Part shown: in pieces, positions 47,608-56,494 of the stretch | Layout of the letters: each line of letters begins with the position of its first letter | Position numbering within the stretch: position 1 is the first letter of the stretch | NCBI RefSeq assembly: GCF_012910955.1 | Contig: NZ_WTVQ01000014.1 | Span: 1-64,000 of the forward strand | Source: Aromatoleum diolicum | Lineage (GTDB): Bacteria; Pseudomonadota; Gammaproteobacteria; Burkholderiales; Rhodocyclaceae | Direction of reading: 5' to 3' | Length of the DNA stretch: 64,000 nt | Position numbers and translations under genes: made by a program | The notes under the pieces: generated by a model | What the model saw: only the letters and a program-made list of their open reading frames with translations | Databases searched by the model: none | What the model was told of the DNA's origin: nothing

Positions 47608-48537
47608 ATGGTGAAACGAATTTCGTGGTTCTTCGCGTGCCTGCTGTGGACGGCGCTGTTAAGCCTGCCAGTCAGCGCCGGTGCCATCGAAGCCGCAGTC
47701 GTGCTGTCGAAGCGAAACGACATCCAGTCTGCCTTCTTCGAGGCGCTCGGCGCCACTCTGGCTACGTCCGCGTCGGTTCACCTGGTTGACGCGGGTTCGG
47801 CTGGCGAGGCGCTTGATGACGCAGCGCTCAAGCGCGCGGACGTGGTCATTGCGGTGGGTGCCGAAGCCGCCGACCTGCTGGCTGCACGCAGCAGCGTGCC
47901 GATCCTGGCGGTGCTGATTTCGAGCCAGAATCTGCGCGCGCTGCAGATGCGCCATCCGCGGACGAAACTCGGCGGAATCGTGCTCGATCAACCGCTGGCG
48001 CGCCACATGCGCCTGATTCATGCAACGCTGCCGAAGGCGACCCGTGTCGGCGTATTGCTTGGTCCGCAGTCGGTCGCGATGCGTCCCGCCCTGCTCGACG
48101 CCGGTGTCAAGAGGGGGCTGACGCTCAACTTCGAACAAATTGACGACACCGACGGCTTGCTTCCGGCGCTCGAACGTCTGCTTGAGAGCTCGGACGTCAT
48201 TCTGGCTGTGCCTGACCCCGTCGCCTACAGTGCCAGTACCGCGCGGCCAATCCTGCTCACGACCTACCGCTACCGCAGACCCTTGATCGGCTACTCACAG
48301 GCCTACGTCACCGCTGGCGCAATTGCAGCGGTATACAGCGCCCCGGCTGATATCGCCCGGCAGGTGGCAGAGTGGCTCGTCGGATCCCAGACGCCCGTGC
48401 GTATCGAACTACCAACGGCAGATACACCGCGCTACTTCAGTGTTGGCGTCAATCAGCACGTTGCGCGCTCGCTGATGGTTCCACTTCCGGACAGCGCACT
48501 GCTGGCAGACATGGTCGACAAGCGGAGACAGCCATGA
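47608..48537 (+). CDS. Periplasmic substrate-binding protein (ABC-type, PF04392-like)
   Basis: A 309-residue protein with a signal peptide (FFACLLWTALLSLPVSAGA) and a two-lobed binding fold. Segments such as VVIAVGAEAADLLAA, LGGIVLDQPLARHMRLI and RPLIGYSQAYVTAGAIAAVYS fit the ABC substrate-binding family that includes TrpX-like proteins. No permease or ATPase is adjacent. Its stop overlaps the start of a membrane diguanylate cyclase (ATGA), so it may be a ligand sensor for that enzyme rather than a transporter subunit. The ligand is unknown. Confidence 0.82.
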   Translation: MVKRISWFFACLLWTALLSLPVSAGAIEAAVVLSKRNDIQSAFFEALGATLATSASVHLVDAGSAGEALDDAALKRADVVIAVGAEAADLLAARSSVPILAVLISSQNLRALQMRHPRTKLGGIVLDQPLARHMRLIHATLPKATRVGVLLGPQSVAMRPALLDAGVKRGLTLNFEQIDDTDGLLPALERLLESSDVILAVPDPVAYSASTARPILLTTYRYRRPLIGYSQAYVTAGAIAAVYSAPADIARQVAEWLVGSQTPVRIELPTADTPRYFSVGVNQHVARSLMVPLPDSALLADMVDKRRQP

Positions 48538-49901
48538 GGCGTCTCGCCCGTATCTCCCTTCACAACCGCCTGCTGCTGGTTGCGCTGCTGCCCGCGGCAC
48601 TGCTGGCGACGCTCGTGACGGCGCTCGTACTCTACCGCGGTACCCGCACGCTCGACCAGGCGCTGCACGACCACGGTAACGCCATCGTCAGCTTTCTCGC
48701 GCCGGCAGCGGAGTATGGAGTGATCGCCGGCAACCGGGCCACTCTCGCGTCGTTGCTTGAGGCCGCAATGGACCAGCGCGAGGTGAGTGCCGGAGCGATC
48801 TATAACGAGCAGGGGGTGCTGCTCGCCAGCAAGGGGCGCTTCACGGTACTCGAACCCGAAGTGCTGCACACCGTGCATCAGGGAGAGGTGCCTGACACCG
48901 CACCGGAGATATTCGCAGTGATCGCCCCGATCGTGTCGGCGAGCATCAACATCGAGGACGAATTCCAGGCCGGTACGGCCGCCAGCCCGCAGGAGGGCAC
49001 GCGAACGATAGGTTGGGTTCATGTCGAACTCGACACGCGTCCGTCCGCGCGCGAAAAGAACGCAATCATCGGCGCCTCCTTGCTACTGGTTGTTGCCGGT
49101 CTCGCGGTGACAGGACTTATCGCGGTGCGACTGGCCCGCTCGGTGTCCCGGCCGGTCGCGGGCCTGGTACAGGGCGTCGAACAGATGGCGGCCGGCGTTC
49201 TTGACGTCGCGATTCCCGAGCACGCGACCAGCAAGGAACTGGCAGCCCTCGAACACGGTTTCAATACCATGGCACGTGCGATCTCGGATAACCAGCGCAC
49301 GCTGCAAACACGCATTGATGATGCAACCGCCCTACTCGCCTATCAGGCGCAGCACGACCCCCTGACCGGCCTGCCCAACCGCCGCGTGTTCGAACAAAAA
49401 CTGGAGGAGTGTGTGGCTGCGTCACGCCGGGCCGGTGACCACGGAGCACTGTGCTTCATCGACCTGGACCGCTTCAAGATCGTGAACGACACCTGCGGAC
49501 ACGCCGCTGGCGACGATCTGCTGATGCGCATTGCGCTACTCATCCAGCAGCGCGTACGCGAGCAGGACATCGTCTGCCGCATCGGCGGTGACGAATTTGC
49601 GCTGATCCTGCGAGCCTGTAGTCGAGTCGATGCACTACGCCTTGCCGAACATCTGCGCGAGGGGATCGCCGCGTTCGAGTTCGAGTACCAGGACCGCAGT
49701 TTCTCGATCGGCGCCAGTATCGGCATGACGTATATCGACGGTAGCCAGATCGACCCGTCGGAGATTCTCATCGCCGCCGACGCCGCGTGCTATGAAGCCA
49801 AGCGAAGCGGTCGCAACCAGGTAGTGGAATACGTCGTCAGACCCGATGACAACGCAACCGAGCCCCCCCCACAGGGAATATCCGGCGAACACGTTTCCTG
49901 A
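48534..49901 (+). CDS. HAMP-GGDEF diguanylate cyclase, YfiN-like
   Basis: A 455-residue membrane protein. Two membrane segments (about 14-34 and 184-205) enclose a periplasmic domain of about 150 residues resembling the CHASE8-type sensor of YfiN/TpbB (ALHDHGNAIVSFLAPAAEYGVI). A HAMP domain (RLARSVSRPVAGLVQGVEQM) and a GGDEF domain with RIGGDEFALIL follow. The start lies in ATGA with the upstream binding-protein gene. A run of eight C at 49863-49870 lies near the 3' end, where slippage would only alter the last residues. It probably makes cyclic di-GMP under control of the periplasmic partner. Confidence 0.9.
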   Translation: MRRLARISLHNRLLLVALLPAALLATLVTALVLYRGTRTLDQALHDHGNAIVSFLAPAAEYGVIAGNRATLASLLEAAMDQREVSAGAIYNEQGVLLASKGRFTVLEPEVLHTVHQGEVPDTAPEIFAVIAPIVSASINIEDEFQAGTAASPQEGTRTIGWVHVELDTRPSAREKNAIIGASLLLVVAGLAVTGLIAVRLARSVSRPVAGLVQGVEQMAAGVLDVAIPEHATSKELAALEHGFNTMARAISDNQRTLQTRIDDATALLAYQAQHDPLTGLPNRRVFEQKLEECVAASRRAGDHGALCFIDLDRFKIVNDTCGHAAGDDLLMRIALLIQQRVREQDIVCRIGGDEFALILRACSRVDALRLAEHLREGIAAFEFEYQDRSFSIGASIGMTYIDGSQIDPSEILIAADAACYEAKRSGRNQVVEYVVRPDDNATEPPPQGISGEHVS

Positions 49902-49953
49902 CGTTTTGCTCGCCCCCTCCTATCGACGAGCGGGACCGACGCACCGCATCGCG

Positions 49954-49959
49954 TATACT
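49954..49959 (+). promoter_or_regulatory. -10 box of hpnCDE
   Basis: TATACT lies 16 bp before the hpnC start and implies a very short leader. The -35 position holds CGGGAC, a poor match, so an activator may be involved or transcription may run in from the cyclase gene. Confidence 0.35.
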
Positions 49960-49974
49960 CCCGGCGCTTCGATC

Positions 49975-50808
49975 ATGCCCGTCGACCACTACGAAAACTT
50001 TCCTGTCGCCTCGCTGTTGCTGCCGGCTCGCCTGCGCGAGCCGGTGGAGGCGATATACGCCTTCGCGCGCAGCGCCGATGACATTGCCGACGAAGGCGAT
50101 GCACCGGCGCTGATAAGGCTGGCGCGCCTCAACGACTACCGCAACGAACTCAACGCCATCGAACGCGGCGATGTGCCGCGCGACGCGTCGCTGGCGCCGA
50201 TCTTTGCCCGTCTGGGGCGCAATATCAGCGCACACCGGCTGCCGCTGCAGTACTTCCGTGACCTGCTTGACGCGTTCAGCCAGGATGTCGGCAAGACGCG
50301 CTACGCCGATTTCGCGGAGCTCGGCGACTACTGCCGGCGATCGGCCAACCCGGTCGGGCGCCTGCTGCTGCACCTGTACGATGCCACGACGCCCGACAAC
50401 ATGCGCCGTTCGGACCTGATCTGTACCAGTCTGCAGTTGATCAATTTCTGGCAGGACGTCGCGATCGACTGGCAGAAACACCGCATCTACCTACCGGCCG
50501 ATGACATGGCACGCTTCGGTGTTGGCGAAGCGCATCTCGACGCCCGGAATTGTGACAATGCGTGGCGCGCGCTGATGGACTTCCAGGTGAAACGTGCGCG
50601 GGCGATGATGCTGGAAGGCGCCCCGCTCGCCCGCCGCCTGCCCGGCCGCATCGGCTGGGAACTGCGCCTGATGGTGCTCGGCGGACTGCGCATCCTCGAG
50701 CGCATCGAAGCTGCGGATTACGACGTGTTTCGCCATCGCCCCGTCCTGAACAAGACCGACTGGCCGCTGCTCGCCTGGCGCGCCATGCGTTACCAAGGAA
50801 TGAAATGA
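49975..50808 (+). CDS. hpnC: Squalene synthase HpnC (hydroxysqualene synthase)
   Basis: A 277-residue trans-isoprenyl diphosphate synthase-fold enzyme. Aspartate-rich motifs are SADDIADEGD near residue 36 and NFWQDVAIDW near 160. In the three-step bacterial route HpnD makes presqualene diphosphate, HpnC converts it to hydroxysqualene and HpnE reduces that to squalene. ATG 49975 (MPVDHYENFPV) fits the family; the upstream open codons do not. Its stop overlaps the hpnD start. Confidence 0.92.
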   Translation: MPVDHYENFPVASLLLPARLREPVEAIYAFARSADDIADEGDAPALIRLARLNDYRNELNAIERGDVPRDASLAPIFARLGRNISAHRLPLQYFRDLLDAFSQDVGKTRYADFAELGDYCRRSANPVGRLLLHLYDATTPDNMRRSDLICTSLQLINFWQDVAIDWQKHRIYLPADDMARFGVGEAHLDARNCDNAWRALMDFQVKRARAMMLEGAPLARRLPGRIGWELRLMVLGGLRILERIEAADYDVFRHRPVLNKTDWPLLAWRAMRYQGMK

Positions 50809-51638
50809 ATCCGCACGAATACTGCCAGGACAAGGCTGCTAAGAGCGGCTCCAGCTTCTACTACAGCTTCATGTTTCTGCCGCCCGAGCGGCGCGCGGCA
50901 ATCACTGCGCTGTACGCCTTCTGCCGCGAGGTCGACGACGTGGTTGACGAATGCCACGACGTGTCGCTTGCGCAGACCAAACTCGACTGGTGGCGCAAGG
51001 AAGTGTCGCGAGCCTATTCCGGTGACCCCGCACATCCGGTCGGGATGGCATTGAAGGACGTGATTGGGCGCTTCAATCTGCCGCTCGAACAGCTGATCGA
51101 GATCATCGACGGCATGGAGATGGATCTCACACAGAGCCGCTATCTCGACTTCAAGGGTCTGCAGCTGTACTGCTACCGCGTCGCCAGCGTAGTCGGCCTG
51201 CTCGCGGCGGAGATCTTCGGCTATCAGGATCGCCAGACATTGAAGTACGCACACGACCTCGGCATGGCCTTCCAGCTCACCAACATCATCCGCGACGTCG
51301 GCGAAGACGCGCGGCGCGGGCGCATCTATCTGCCGATTGATGATCTGCAGCGTTTCAAGGTCCCGGCGAGCCAGATCATGGAGGCGCGCTACGACGACAA
51401 CTTCCGTCAGCTAATGGCATTTCAGGCCGAGCGCGCGCAGCAGTATTACGACCAGGCCTTCGCGCAGCTGCCTGCCGCTGACCGCAAGAGCCAGCGCCCC
51501 GGCCTGGTGATGGCGGCGATCTATCGCACGCTGCTGAAGGAAATCGCGAACGACGGCTTCCAGGTGCTGGACCGGCGCACCTCACTGACGCCGGTGCGCA
51601 AGCTCTGGATCGCCGGAACGACATGGGTTCGCGCATGA
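50805..51638 (+). CDS. hpnD: Presqualene diphosphate synthase HpnD
   Basis: A 277-residue enzyme condensing two farnesyl diphosphates. Motifs are REVDDVVDECHD near residue 45 and NIIRDVGEDARRGRIYLP near 165, plus YCYRVASVVGLL. ATG 50805 lies in the hpnC stop (ATGA), so synthesis is coupled. It is followed after 31 bp by hpnE. Confidence 0.94.
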   Translation: MNPHEYCQDKAAKSGSSFYYSFMFLPPERRAAITALYAFCREVDDVVDECHDVSLAQTKLDWWRKEVSRAYSGDPAHPVGMALKDVIGRFNLPLEQLIEIIDGMEMDLTQSRYLDFKGLQLYCYRVASVVGLLAAEIFGYQDRQTLKYAHDLGMAFQLTNIIRDVGEDARRGRIYLPIDDLQRFKVPASQIMEARYDDNFRQLMAFQAERAQQYYDQAFAQLPAADRKSQRPGLVMAAIYRTLLKEIANDGFQVLDRRTSLTPVRKLWIAGTTWVRA

Positions 51639-51669
51639 GCAGCTGCGGCCTCGCGAAGGTCCGCAGCCA

Positions 51670-52980
51670 GTGACACAGTCCGTCGCGATCATCGGCGCCG
51701 GCTATGCGGGCCTTGCTTGCGCGGTGGAACTCGCGCGGCGGCGCGTGCCGGTCACCTTGTTCGAACGCTCGCACACACTGGGCGGGCGAGCGCGGGTAGT
51801 GGCGAAAGACGGTTGGCGGGTCGATAACGGTCAGCACATTCTGCTGGGCGCCTATACCGAACTGATGCGCCTGTTGCGCCTCACGGGCGGTTCGCCGAAG
51901 GAGCTGGCGCATTTGCCACTGACGCTGCACACCCCGAGGCATCTGCACCTGCAGGCCGCGAGAATCCCGGCGCCCTTCCACCTTGCGATCGGCCTGTTGC
52001 GGGCGAGCGGCCTGAGCTGGGGTGACCGCCTGGCTATGGTGCGACTGATGCGGGTGCTCAAGAAGCGTCGTTTCCGCGTCGACTCGGATCAGAGCGTCGA
52101 CGCTTTGCTACGCGAAACGCGGCAGACCCCGAACCTCGTCAGGTTGGTCTGGGAGCCACTGTGCGTTGCCGCGCTGAATACGCCGATTGCCGAAGCCTCC
52201 GCGCAGATCTTTGCCAATGTGCTTCGGGACAGTCTCGCCGCGGGCGCGGCGGCCAGCGAACTGCTGATCCCGCGTGTCGATCTGTCGGAGCTCTTTCCGG
52301 TGCCGGCAGCGCGTTTCCTCGCGGTGCGCCGCGGCAAGTTGCGCACGGGCACGCCGATCGAAGGGATCCACCGCGTTGCGGGCGGCTTCCGGCTGGAGGG
52401 CGATCCGGCGCCGAAACAGGTCTATGCGCAGGTGGTGCTTGCGACCGCACCGCACCATGCCGGCGTGCTGCTCGCCTCGGTCGGCGACTGCGATCGGCTG
52501 GCCGCGATGATCGGTGCGCTGCCGAGCGAGCCGATCACCACGGTGTACCTCGCACTGGGCAATACAGTGCATCTTCCCTTCCCGATGATCGGGCTCGCGC
52601 AGGGGCCGGCACAATGGGCCTTCGATCGCGGGCAGCTTGGCGGCCCGACCGGACTCCTTGCGTGCGTGATCAGCGCACACGGACCGTACGAATCGCTGTC
52701 GCGCGAAGATCTGCTACTGGCCGTGCATGCGCAGCTCGAACAGGAACTCGGCCGTCGCCTGCCCGCTCCGGAATGGTCGCAGATCATTACCGAAAAGCGC
52801 GCCACCTTCGCCTGCCGCCCGGGTTTGATGCGCCCCGGCGCACAAACACCGGTGCCCGGGCTGTGGCTGGCCGGCGACTATCTTGACTCGGACTATCCGG
52901 CAACGCTGGAATCAGCAGTACGTTCAGGGGTCGCAACGGCGAAGCGCGTGCTTCGCCGCATGGCGAGCGCAAACGCCTGA
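51670..52980 (+). CDS. hpnE: Hydroxysqualene dehydroxylase HpnE
   Basis: A 436-residue FAD-dependent amine-oxidase-like enzyme completing squalene synthesis. The dinucleotide-binding motif VAIIGAGYAGLACAVELARR is at the N-terminus, the RVDNGQHILLGAY segment near 55 and the FAD-closing GLWLAGDYLDSDYPATLESA near 395. It begins at GTG 51670. No squalene-hopene cyclase gene is in the window, so the hopanoid pathway is presumably completed elsewhere. Confidence 0.93.
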   Translation: MTQSVAIIGAGYAGLACAVELARRRVPVTLFERSHTLGGRARVVAKDGWRVDNGQHILLGAYTELMRLLRLTGGSPKELAHLPLTLHTPRHLHLQAARIPAPFHLAIGLLRASGLSWGDRLAMVRLMRVLKKRRFRVDSDQSVDALLRETRQTPNLVRLVWEPLCVAALNTPIAEASAQIFANVLRDSLAAGAAASELLIPRVDLSELFPVPAARFLAVRRGKLRTGTPIEGIHRVAGGFRLEGDPAPKQVYAQVVLATAPHHAGVLLASVGDCDRLAAMIGALPSEPITTVYLALGNTVHLPFPMIGLAQGPAQWAFDRGQLGGPTGLLACVISAHGPYESLSREDLLLAVHAQLEQELGRRLPAPEWSQIITEKRATFACRPGLMRPGAQTPVPGLWLAGDYLDSDYPATLESAVRSGVATAKRVLRRMASANA

Positions 52981-52994
52981 ACTTCAGGCTGCGC

Positions 52995-53711
52995 TCAGCT
53001 GACGCGCACGCGCTGCTCATCGAGCCGACCTGCCTGCATGTGCAGGACGCGGTCGCAGCGCGCCGCGAGCGACTCGTCGTGCGTGACGAGGATCAACGTC
53101 GTACCCGATTCGCGGTTGAGCACGAAAATGAGCTCGATGATCGCTTCGCCGGTCGCCGCATCCAGGTTGCCGGTCGGCTCGTCGGCCAACAGCAGTCGCG
53201 GACTGGGCGCGAAGGCACGAGCCAGCGCCACGCGCTGCTGCTCGCCGCCCGACAGGTGCTTGGGGTAATGGCGCAGGCGGTCACCGAGGCCGACCCGCTC
53301 CAGCCACTGGCGGGCGATGCCTGCGGCCTTGTCTACGCCGGCAAGCTCCAGCGGCAGCATGACGTTTTCGAGCGCGGTCAGCGCCGGCAGCAACTGGAAG
53401 GACTGGAACACGAAACCCACCGATTCGCCGCGCAACGCCGCACGGGAATCCTCGTCGAGGGCGAACAGTTCCGTACCCTGGATGCGGACGCTGCCGGAAC
53501 TGGGAACATCCAGCCCGGCGAGTAATCCGAGCAAGGTGGATTTGCCCGATCCCGATGCGCCGACAATTGCGACCGACTCCCCGGCGCTTACACTGAACGA
53601 AACATCCTGCAAAATCTTCAGTGTTCCCGGACCGTCGGTCAGAGGGACGCTTTTCGACAAGCCGGTGACTTCCATCACCGGAACGGAGAACTCAATGCCG
53701 CTGCGATCCAT
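52995..53711 (-). CDS. ybbA: ABC transporter ATP-binding protein, YbbA type
   Basis: A 238-residue ATPase with GASGSGKSTLLGLLAGLD (Walker A), LSGGEQQRVALARAFA (signature) and LLLADEPTGNLD (Walker B). It is divergent from tesA, the classical ybbA/tesA arrangement. ATG 53711 would overlap the tesA start by 17 bp; ATG 53675 (MEVTGLSKS) would avoid this. No YbbP-type permease lies beside it here. Confidence 0.87.
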   Translation of the reverse strand: MDRSGIEFSVPVMEVTGLSKSVPLTDGPGTLKILQDVSFSVSAGESVAIVGASGSGKSTLLGLLAGLDVPSSGSVRIQGTELFALDEDSRAALRGESVGFVFQSFQLLPALTALENVMLPLELAGVDKAAGIARQWLERVGLGDRLRHYPKHLSGGEQQRVALARAFAPSPRLLLADEPTGNLDAATGEAIIELIFVLNRESGTTLILVTHDESLAARCDRVLHMQAGRLDEQRVRVS

Positions 53712-54306
53712 CGTGATTTTCTTCTTCGCAATAGTGTTGTCGGGCGCCGCACAGGCGGCGACGATACTCGTGTGGGGGGACAGTCTCTCGGCAGGCTATG
53801 GTCTGCGGCCGAAAGAAGACTGGCCCACCCTGTTGCAGACGCGACTTGCGCATGAAGGGTTCCGTCACACGGTCATTAATGCATCCGTCAGCGGTGAAAC
53901 TTCTGCGGGCGGACGCTCGCGACTGCCCGCTGCGCTGGAACGCCACAAGCCTGACCTGTTGATCCTCGAGCTCGGCGCCAACGACGGCTTACGCGGCCTG
54001 CCGCCCGGCGTGATGGCGGAAAACCTCGCGGCGATGATCCAGGTCGCGCGCAGCAGGGGTGCTAAAGTGCTGCTCGTCGGCATGCAGATGCCGCCCAACT
54101 ACGGGCCGGCGTACACACGGCGATTTCATCAGACCTTCATCGACGTTGCGAAGGAACACAAGGTGCCGCTGGTGCCTTTTCTGCTCGACGGTTTTTCGGA
54201 CAAGCGCGAGCTGTTCCAGCCCGACGGCATCCATCCGACCTCCGATGCGCAGGCGCTGATCGTCGAAACGGTCTGGAAGACGCTCCGCACCTTGCTCAAG
54301 AGCTGA
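53695..54306 (+). CDS. tesA: Arylesterase / acyl-CoA thioesterase I TesA
   Basis: A 203-residue SGNH hydrolase with a signal peptide (SIVIFFFAIVLSGAAQA). The nucleophile serine is in VWGDSLSAGYGL, with GETSAGG, GANDGLRGLPP (block III) and DGIHPTSDAQ carrying the catalytic D and H. TesA hydrolyses acyl-CoAs and esters in the periplasm. ATG 53695 is preceded by CGGAGAA. It is divergent from ybbA. Confidence 0.94.
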   Translation: MPLRSIVIFFFAIVLSGAAQAATILVWGDSLSAGYGLRPKEDWPTLLQTRLAHEGFRHTVINASVSGETSAGGRSRLPAALERHKPDLLILELGANDGLRGLPPGVMAENLAAMIQVARSRGAKVLLVGMQMPPNYGPAYTRRFHQTFIDVAKEHKVPLVPFLLDGFSDKRELFQPDGIHPTSDAQALIVETVWKTLRTLLKS

Positions 54307-54347
54307 AGACCGCACAGCCCGACGCACACCGGTGCGCCCGCCGAGCG

Positions 54348-55388
54348 TCATTCAACCCGCAGTACGGCGTCACCAGCCACCATCCGGCCGATGACGCGCC
54401 CTTCGCTCCCTTGGTCCTCGCGCACTGCCGCGAGCACGGTATCCACGGTATCGGCAGCGCAGGCGACCAGCAGTCCACCGCTGGTCTGAGGATCGGTAAT
54501 CAGTTTGCGCTGCCATTCCGGCGCGCCCGGTATCATCTCGATCGCATCGCCATAGCTTGCCCAATTGCGCGTCGACGCCCCCGTCGCGACGCCGTCGCGC
54601 ACCAGTTTCACCGCCGCGTCGATCATCGGCAGATCGTCAAAGGCCACGCGAGCGCCGAGCTTCGATCCACGGCAAATTTCCAGCAAATGGCCGGCGAGCC
54701 CGAAGCCGGTGACATCGGTCACCGCGTGTACCCCGGTCATGCCCGCGAAACGTGTACCAACACGGTTGAGCAGCGTTGTCCAGCGCAGCATTTCGGCATA
54801 ATCGGCTTCGGACAGCAGACCTTTCTTGAGCCCCGCCGACAGGATCCCGACACCCAGCGGCTTGGTCAGGATCAGCACGTCGCCGTCCTGTGCACCGGCA
54901 TTGGTCTTGACCTCGGCGGGATCGACGATGCCCAGGCCGACGAGACCGTAGATCGGTTCCAGCACATCGATCGAATGTCCGCCAGCAATCGGGATCCCGG
55001 CGTCGCGGCAAACCGACGCGCCGCCTTCAAGGATGCGGCCGATCACTTCGGGCGGCAGCTTGTCGAGCGGCATGCCGACCAGCGCCAGCGCCATGATCGG
55101 GCGCCCCCCCATCGCATACACGTCGGACAGTGCATTGGTCGCGGCGATGCGGCCGAAATCGAAGGGGTCGTCGACGATCGGCGTGAAGAAGTCGGTCGTC
55201 GCGACGATCGCCTGGTGGTCGTTGAGCCGATACACCGCGGCATCGTCCGCGGTTTCGGTGCCCACCAGCAGGTCGGCCGGGACGATGCCGACCGGCGCAT
55301 GCGCGAGGAGTTTCGACAGAACCGCCGGGGCGATTTTGCAGCCGCATCCGCCGCCGTGGGAGAATTGCGTAAGTTTGATCTGTTCCAT
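54348..55388 (-). CDS. selD: Selenide, water dikinase
   Basis: A 346-residue enzyme making selenophosphate from selenide and ATP. The active-site cysteine and lysine are in GGGCGCKIAP near residue 16, with cysteine rather than selenocysteine. Other family segments are TTDFFTPIVDDPFDFGRIA and GGHSIDVLEPIYGLVG. ATG 55388 (MEQIKLTQ) matches the family start. It is divergent from mnmH, 55 bp apart; the two act in one pathway. Confidence 0.95.
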   Translation of the reverse strand: MEQIKLTQFSHGGGCGCKIAPAVLSKLLAHAPVGIVPADLLVGTETADDAAVYRLNDHQAIVATTDFFTPIVDDPFDFGRIAATNALSDVYAMGGRPIMALALVGMPLDKLPPEVIGRILEGGASVCRDAGIPIAGGHSIDVLEPIYGLVGLGIVDPAEVKTNAGAQDGDVLILTKPLGVGILSAGLKKGLLSEADYAEMLRWTTLLNRVGTRFAGMTGVHAVTDVTGFGLAGHLLEICRGSKLGARVAFDDLPMIDAAVKLVRDGVATGASTRNWASYGDAIEMIPGAPEWQRKLITDPQTSGGLLVACAADTVDTVLAAVREDQGSEGRVIGRMVAGDAVLRVE

Positions 55389-55443
55389 GAATTCCAGGGG
55401 GAAAGTCGGTTGCCCGGCCAGCGCCGGAGCGCCGCAATGACGC

Positions 55444-56493
55444 ATGAAAAAAGGCTTCGCGACCGTAGCACAGCTCAACGCCTTTGACGAGATCATCGAC
55501 GCCCGCAGCCCCGCCGAATTTGCCGAGGATCGCATTCCCGGCGCGATCAGCTGCCCGGTGCTCGACAACGAGCAACGCGCCATCGTCGGCACGATCTACA
55601 AGCAGCAATCGGCCTTCGAGGCGCGCCGCATCGGTGCCGCGATGGTTGCCGAAAATATCGCGCATCATCTGAAGACCCGTTTCCAGGACAAGCCGAAAAG
55701 CTGGCGCCCGCTCGTCTATTGCTGGCGCGGCGGCCAACGCAGCGGCTCGTTCGTAACCTGGCTGCGGCTGATCGGCTGGGACGCTTGCCAGCTGGAAGGC
55801 GGCTACAAGAACTGGCGCCGGATGGTCGTCACCGAACTCGAAACACTGCCCAAGCGCTTCGACCTGCGCGTGATCTGCGGTGCTACCGGAAGCGGCAAGA
55901 CGCGCATACTCGAAGCACTCAACGCGCTCGGCGCACAGGTGCTGGACCTCGAGGATCTCGCGGCACACAAGGGATCGGTGCTGGGTGCCCTGCCGGACCG
56001 GCCGCAACCCACGCAGAAGTCCTTCGAAACGGAGTTGTTCCGGACGCTGCATGGTTTCGATCCGGCACGGCCGGTTTACGTCGAAGCCGAAAGCCGCAAG
56101 ATCGGGCGCATCCAGCTTCCCGATGCAATGGTCGAGCACATGCGCGCCAGTCCCTGTGTGGCGATCGACGCGACGCGCGGGGCCCGTCTGGAGTTTCTGG
56201 TGCGCGACTATGCCTACCTGGGGGCGGATGTGGATGAGCTGCAGCAGAAAATCGGCTTTCTGAAGGGTCTGCAAAGCAACGAGACGCTGGAACGCTGGAA
56301 GGATCTCGCGGCACGGCGCGAGCTTTACACGCTGTTTGCCGAGTTCATCGACCTGCATTACGACCCGTTGTACCACCGTTCACAGAATCGGAACTTCGCC
56401 GGCTTTTCGGACGCTCCGACTTTGCCGTCCGACGATCTTTCGCCAGCGGGAATTCGCGATCTGGCCGAACGGATACTGACGACGCACCGCTGA
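55444..56493 (+). CDS. mnmH: tRNA 2-selenouridine synthase
   Basis: A 349-residue protein (SelU/YbbB) that replaces sulfur with selenium at the wobble uridine of tRNA-Lys, Glu and Gln through a geranylated intermediate. The N-terminal rhodanese domain has the active cysteine in VYCWRGGQRSGS near residue 96; a P-loop follows (CGATGSGKTRILEAL near 145). It uses selenophosphate from the divergent selD. No selA or selB is in the window, so selenium use here may be limited to tRNA. Confidence 0.94.
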   Translation: MKKGFATVAQLNAFDEIIDARSPAEFAEDRIPGAISCPVLDNEQRAIVGTIYKQQSAFEARRIGAAMVAENIAHHLKTRFQDKPKSWRPLVYCWRGGQRSGSFVTWLRLIGWDACQLEGGYKNWRRMVVTELETLPKRFDLRVICGATGSGKTRILEALNALGAQVLDLEDLAAHKGSVLGALPDRPQPTQKSFETELFRTLHGFDPARPVYVEAESRKIGRIQLPDAMVEHMRASPCVAIDATRGARLEFLVRDYAYLGADVDELQQKIGFLKGLQSNETLERWKDLAARRELYTLFAEFIDLHYDPLYHRSQNRNFAGFSDAPTLPSDDLSPAGIRDLAERILTTHR

Positions 56494-56494
56494 C

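Noticed and set aside
55330-55345. Selenocysteine codon in selD
   Set aside because: The active-site position in GGGCGCKI is encoded by an ordinary cysteine codon, not TGA.
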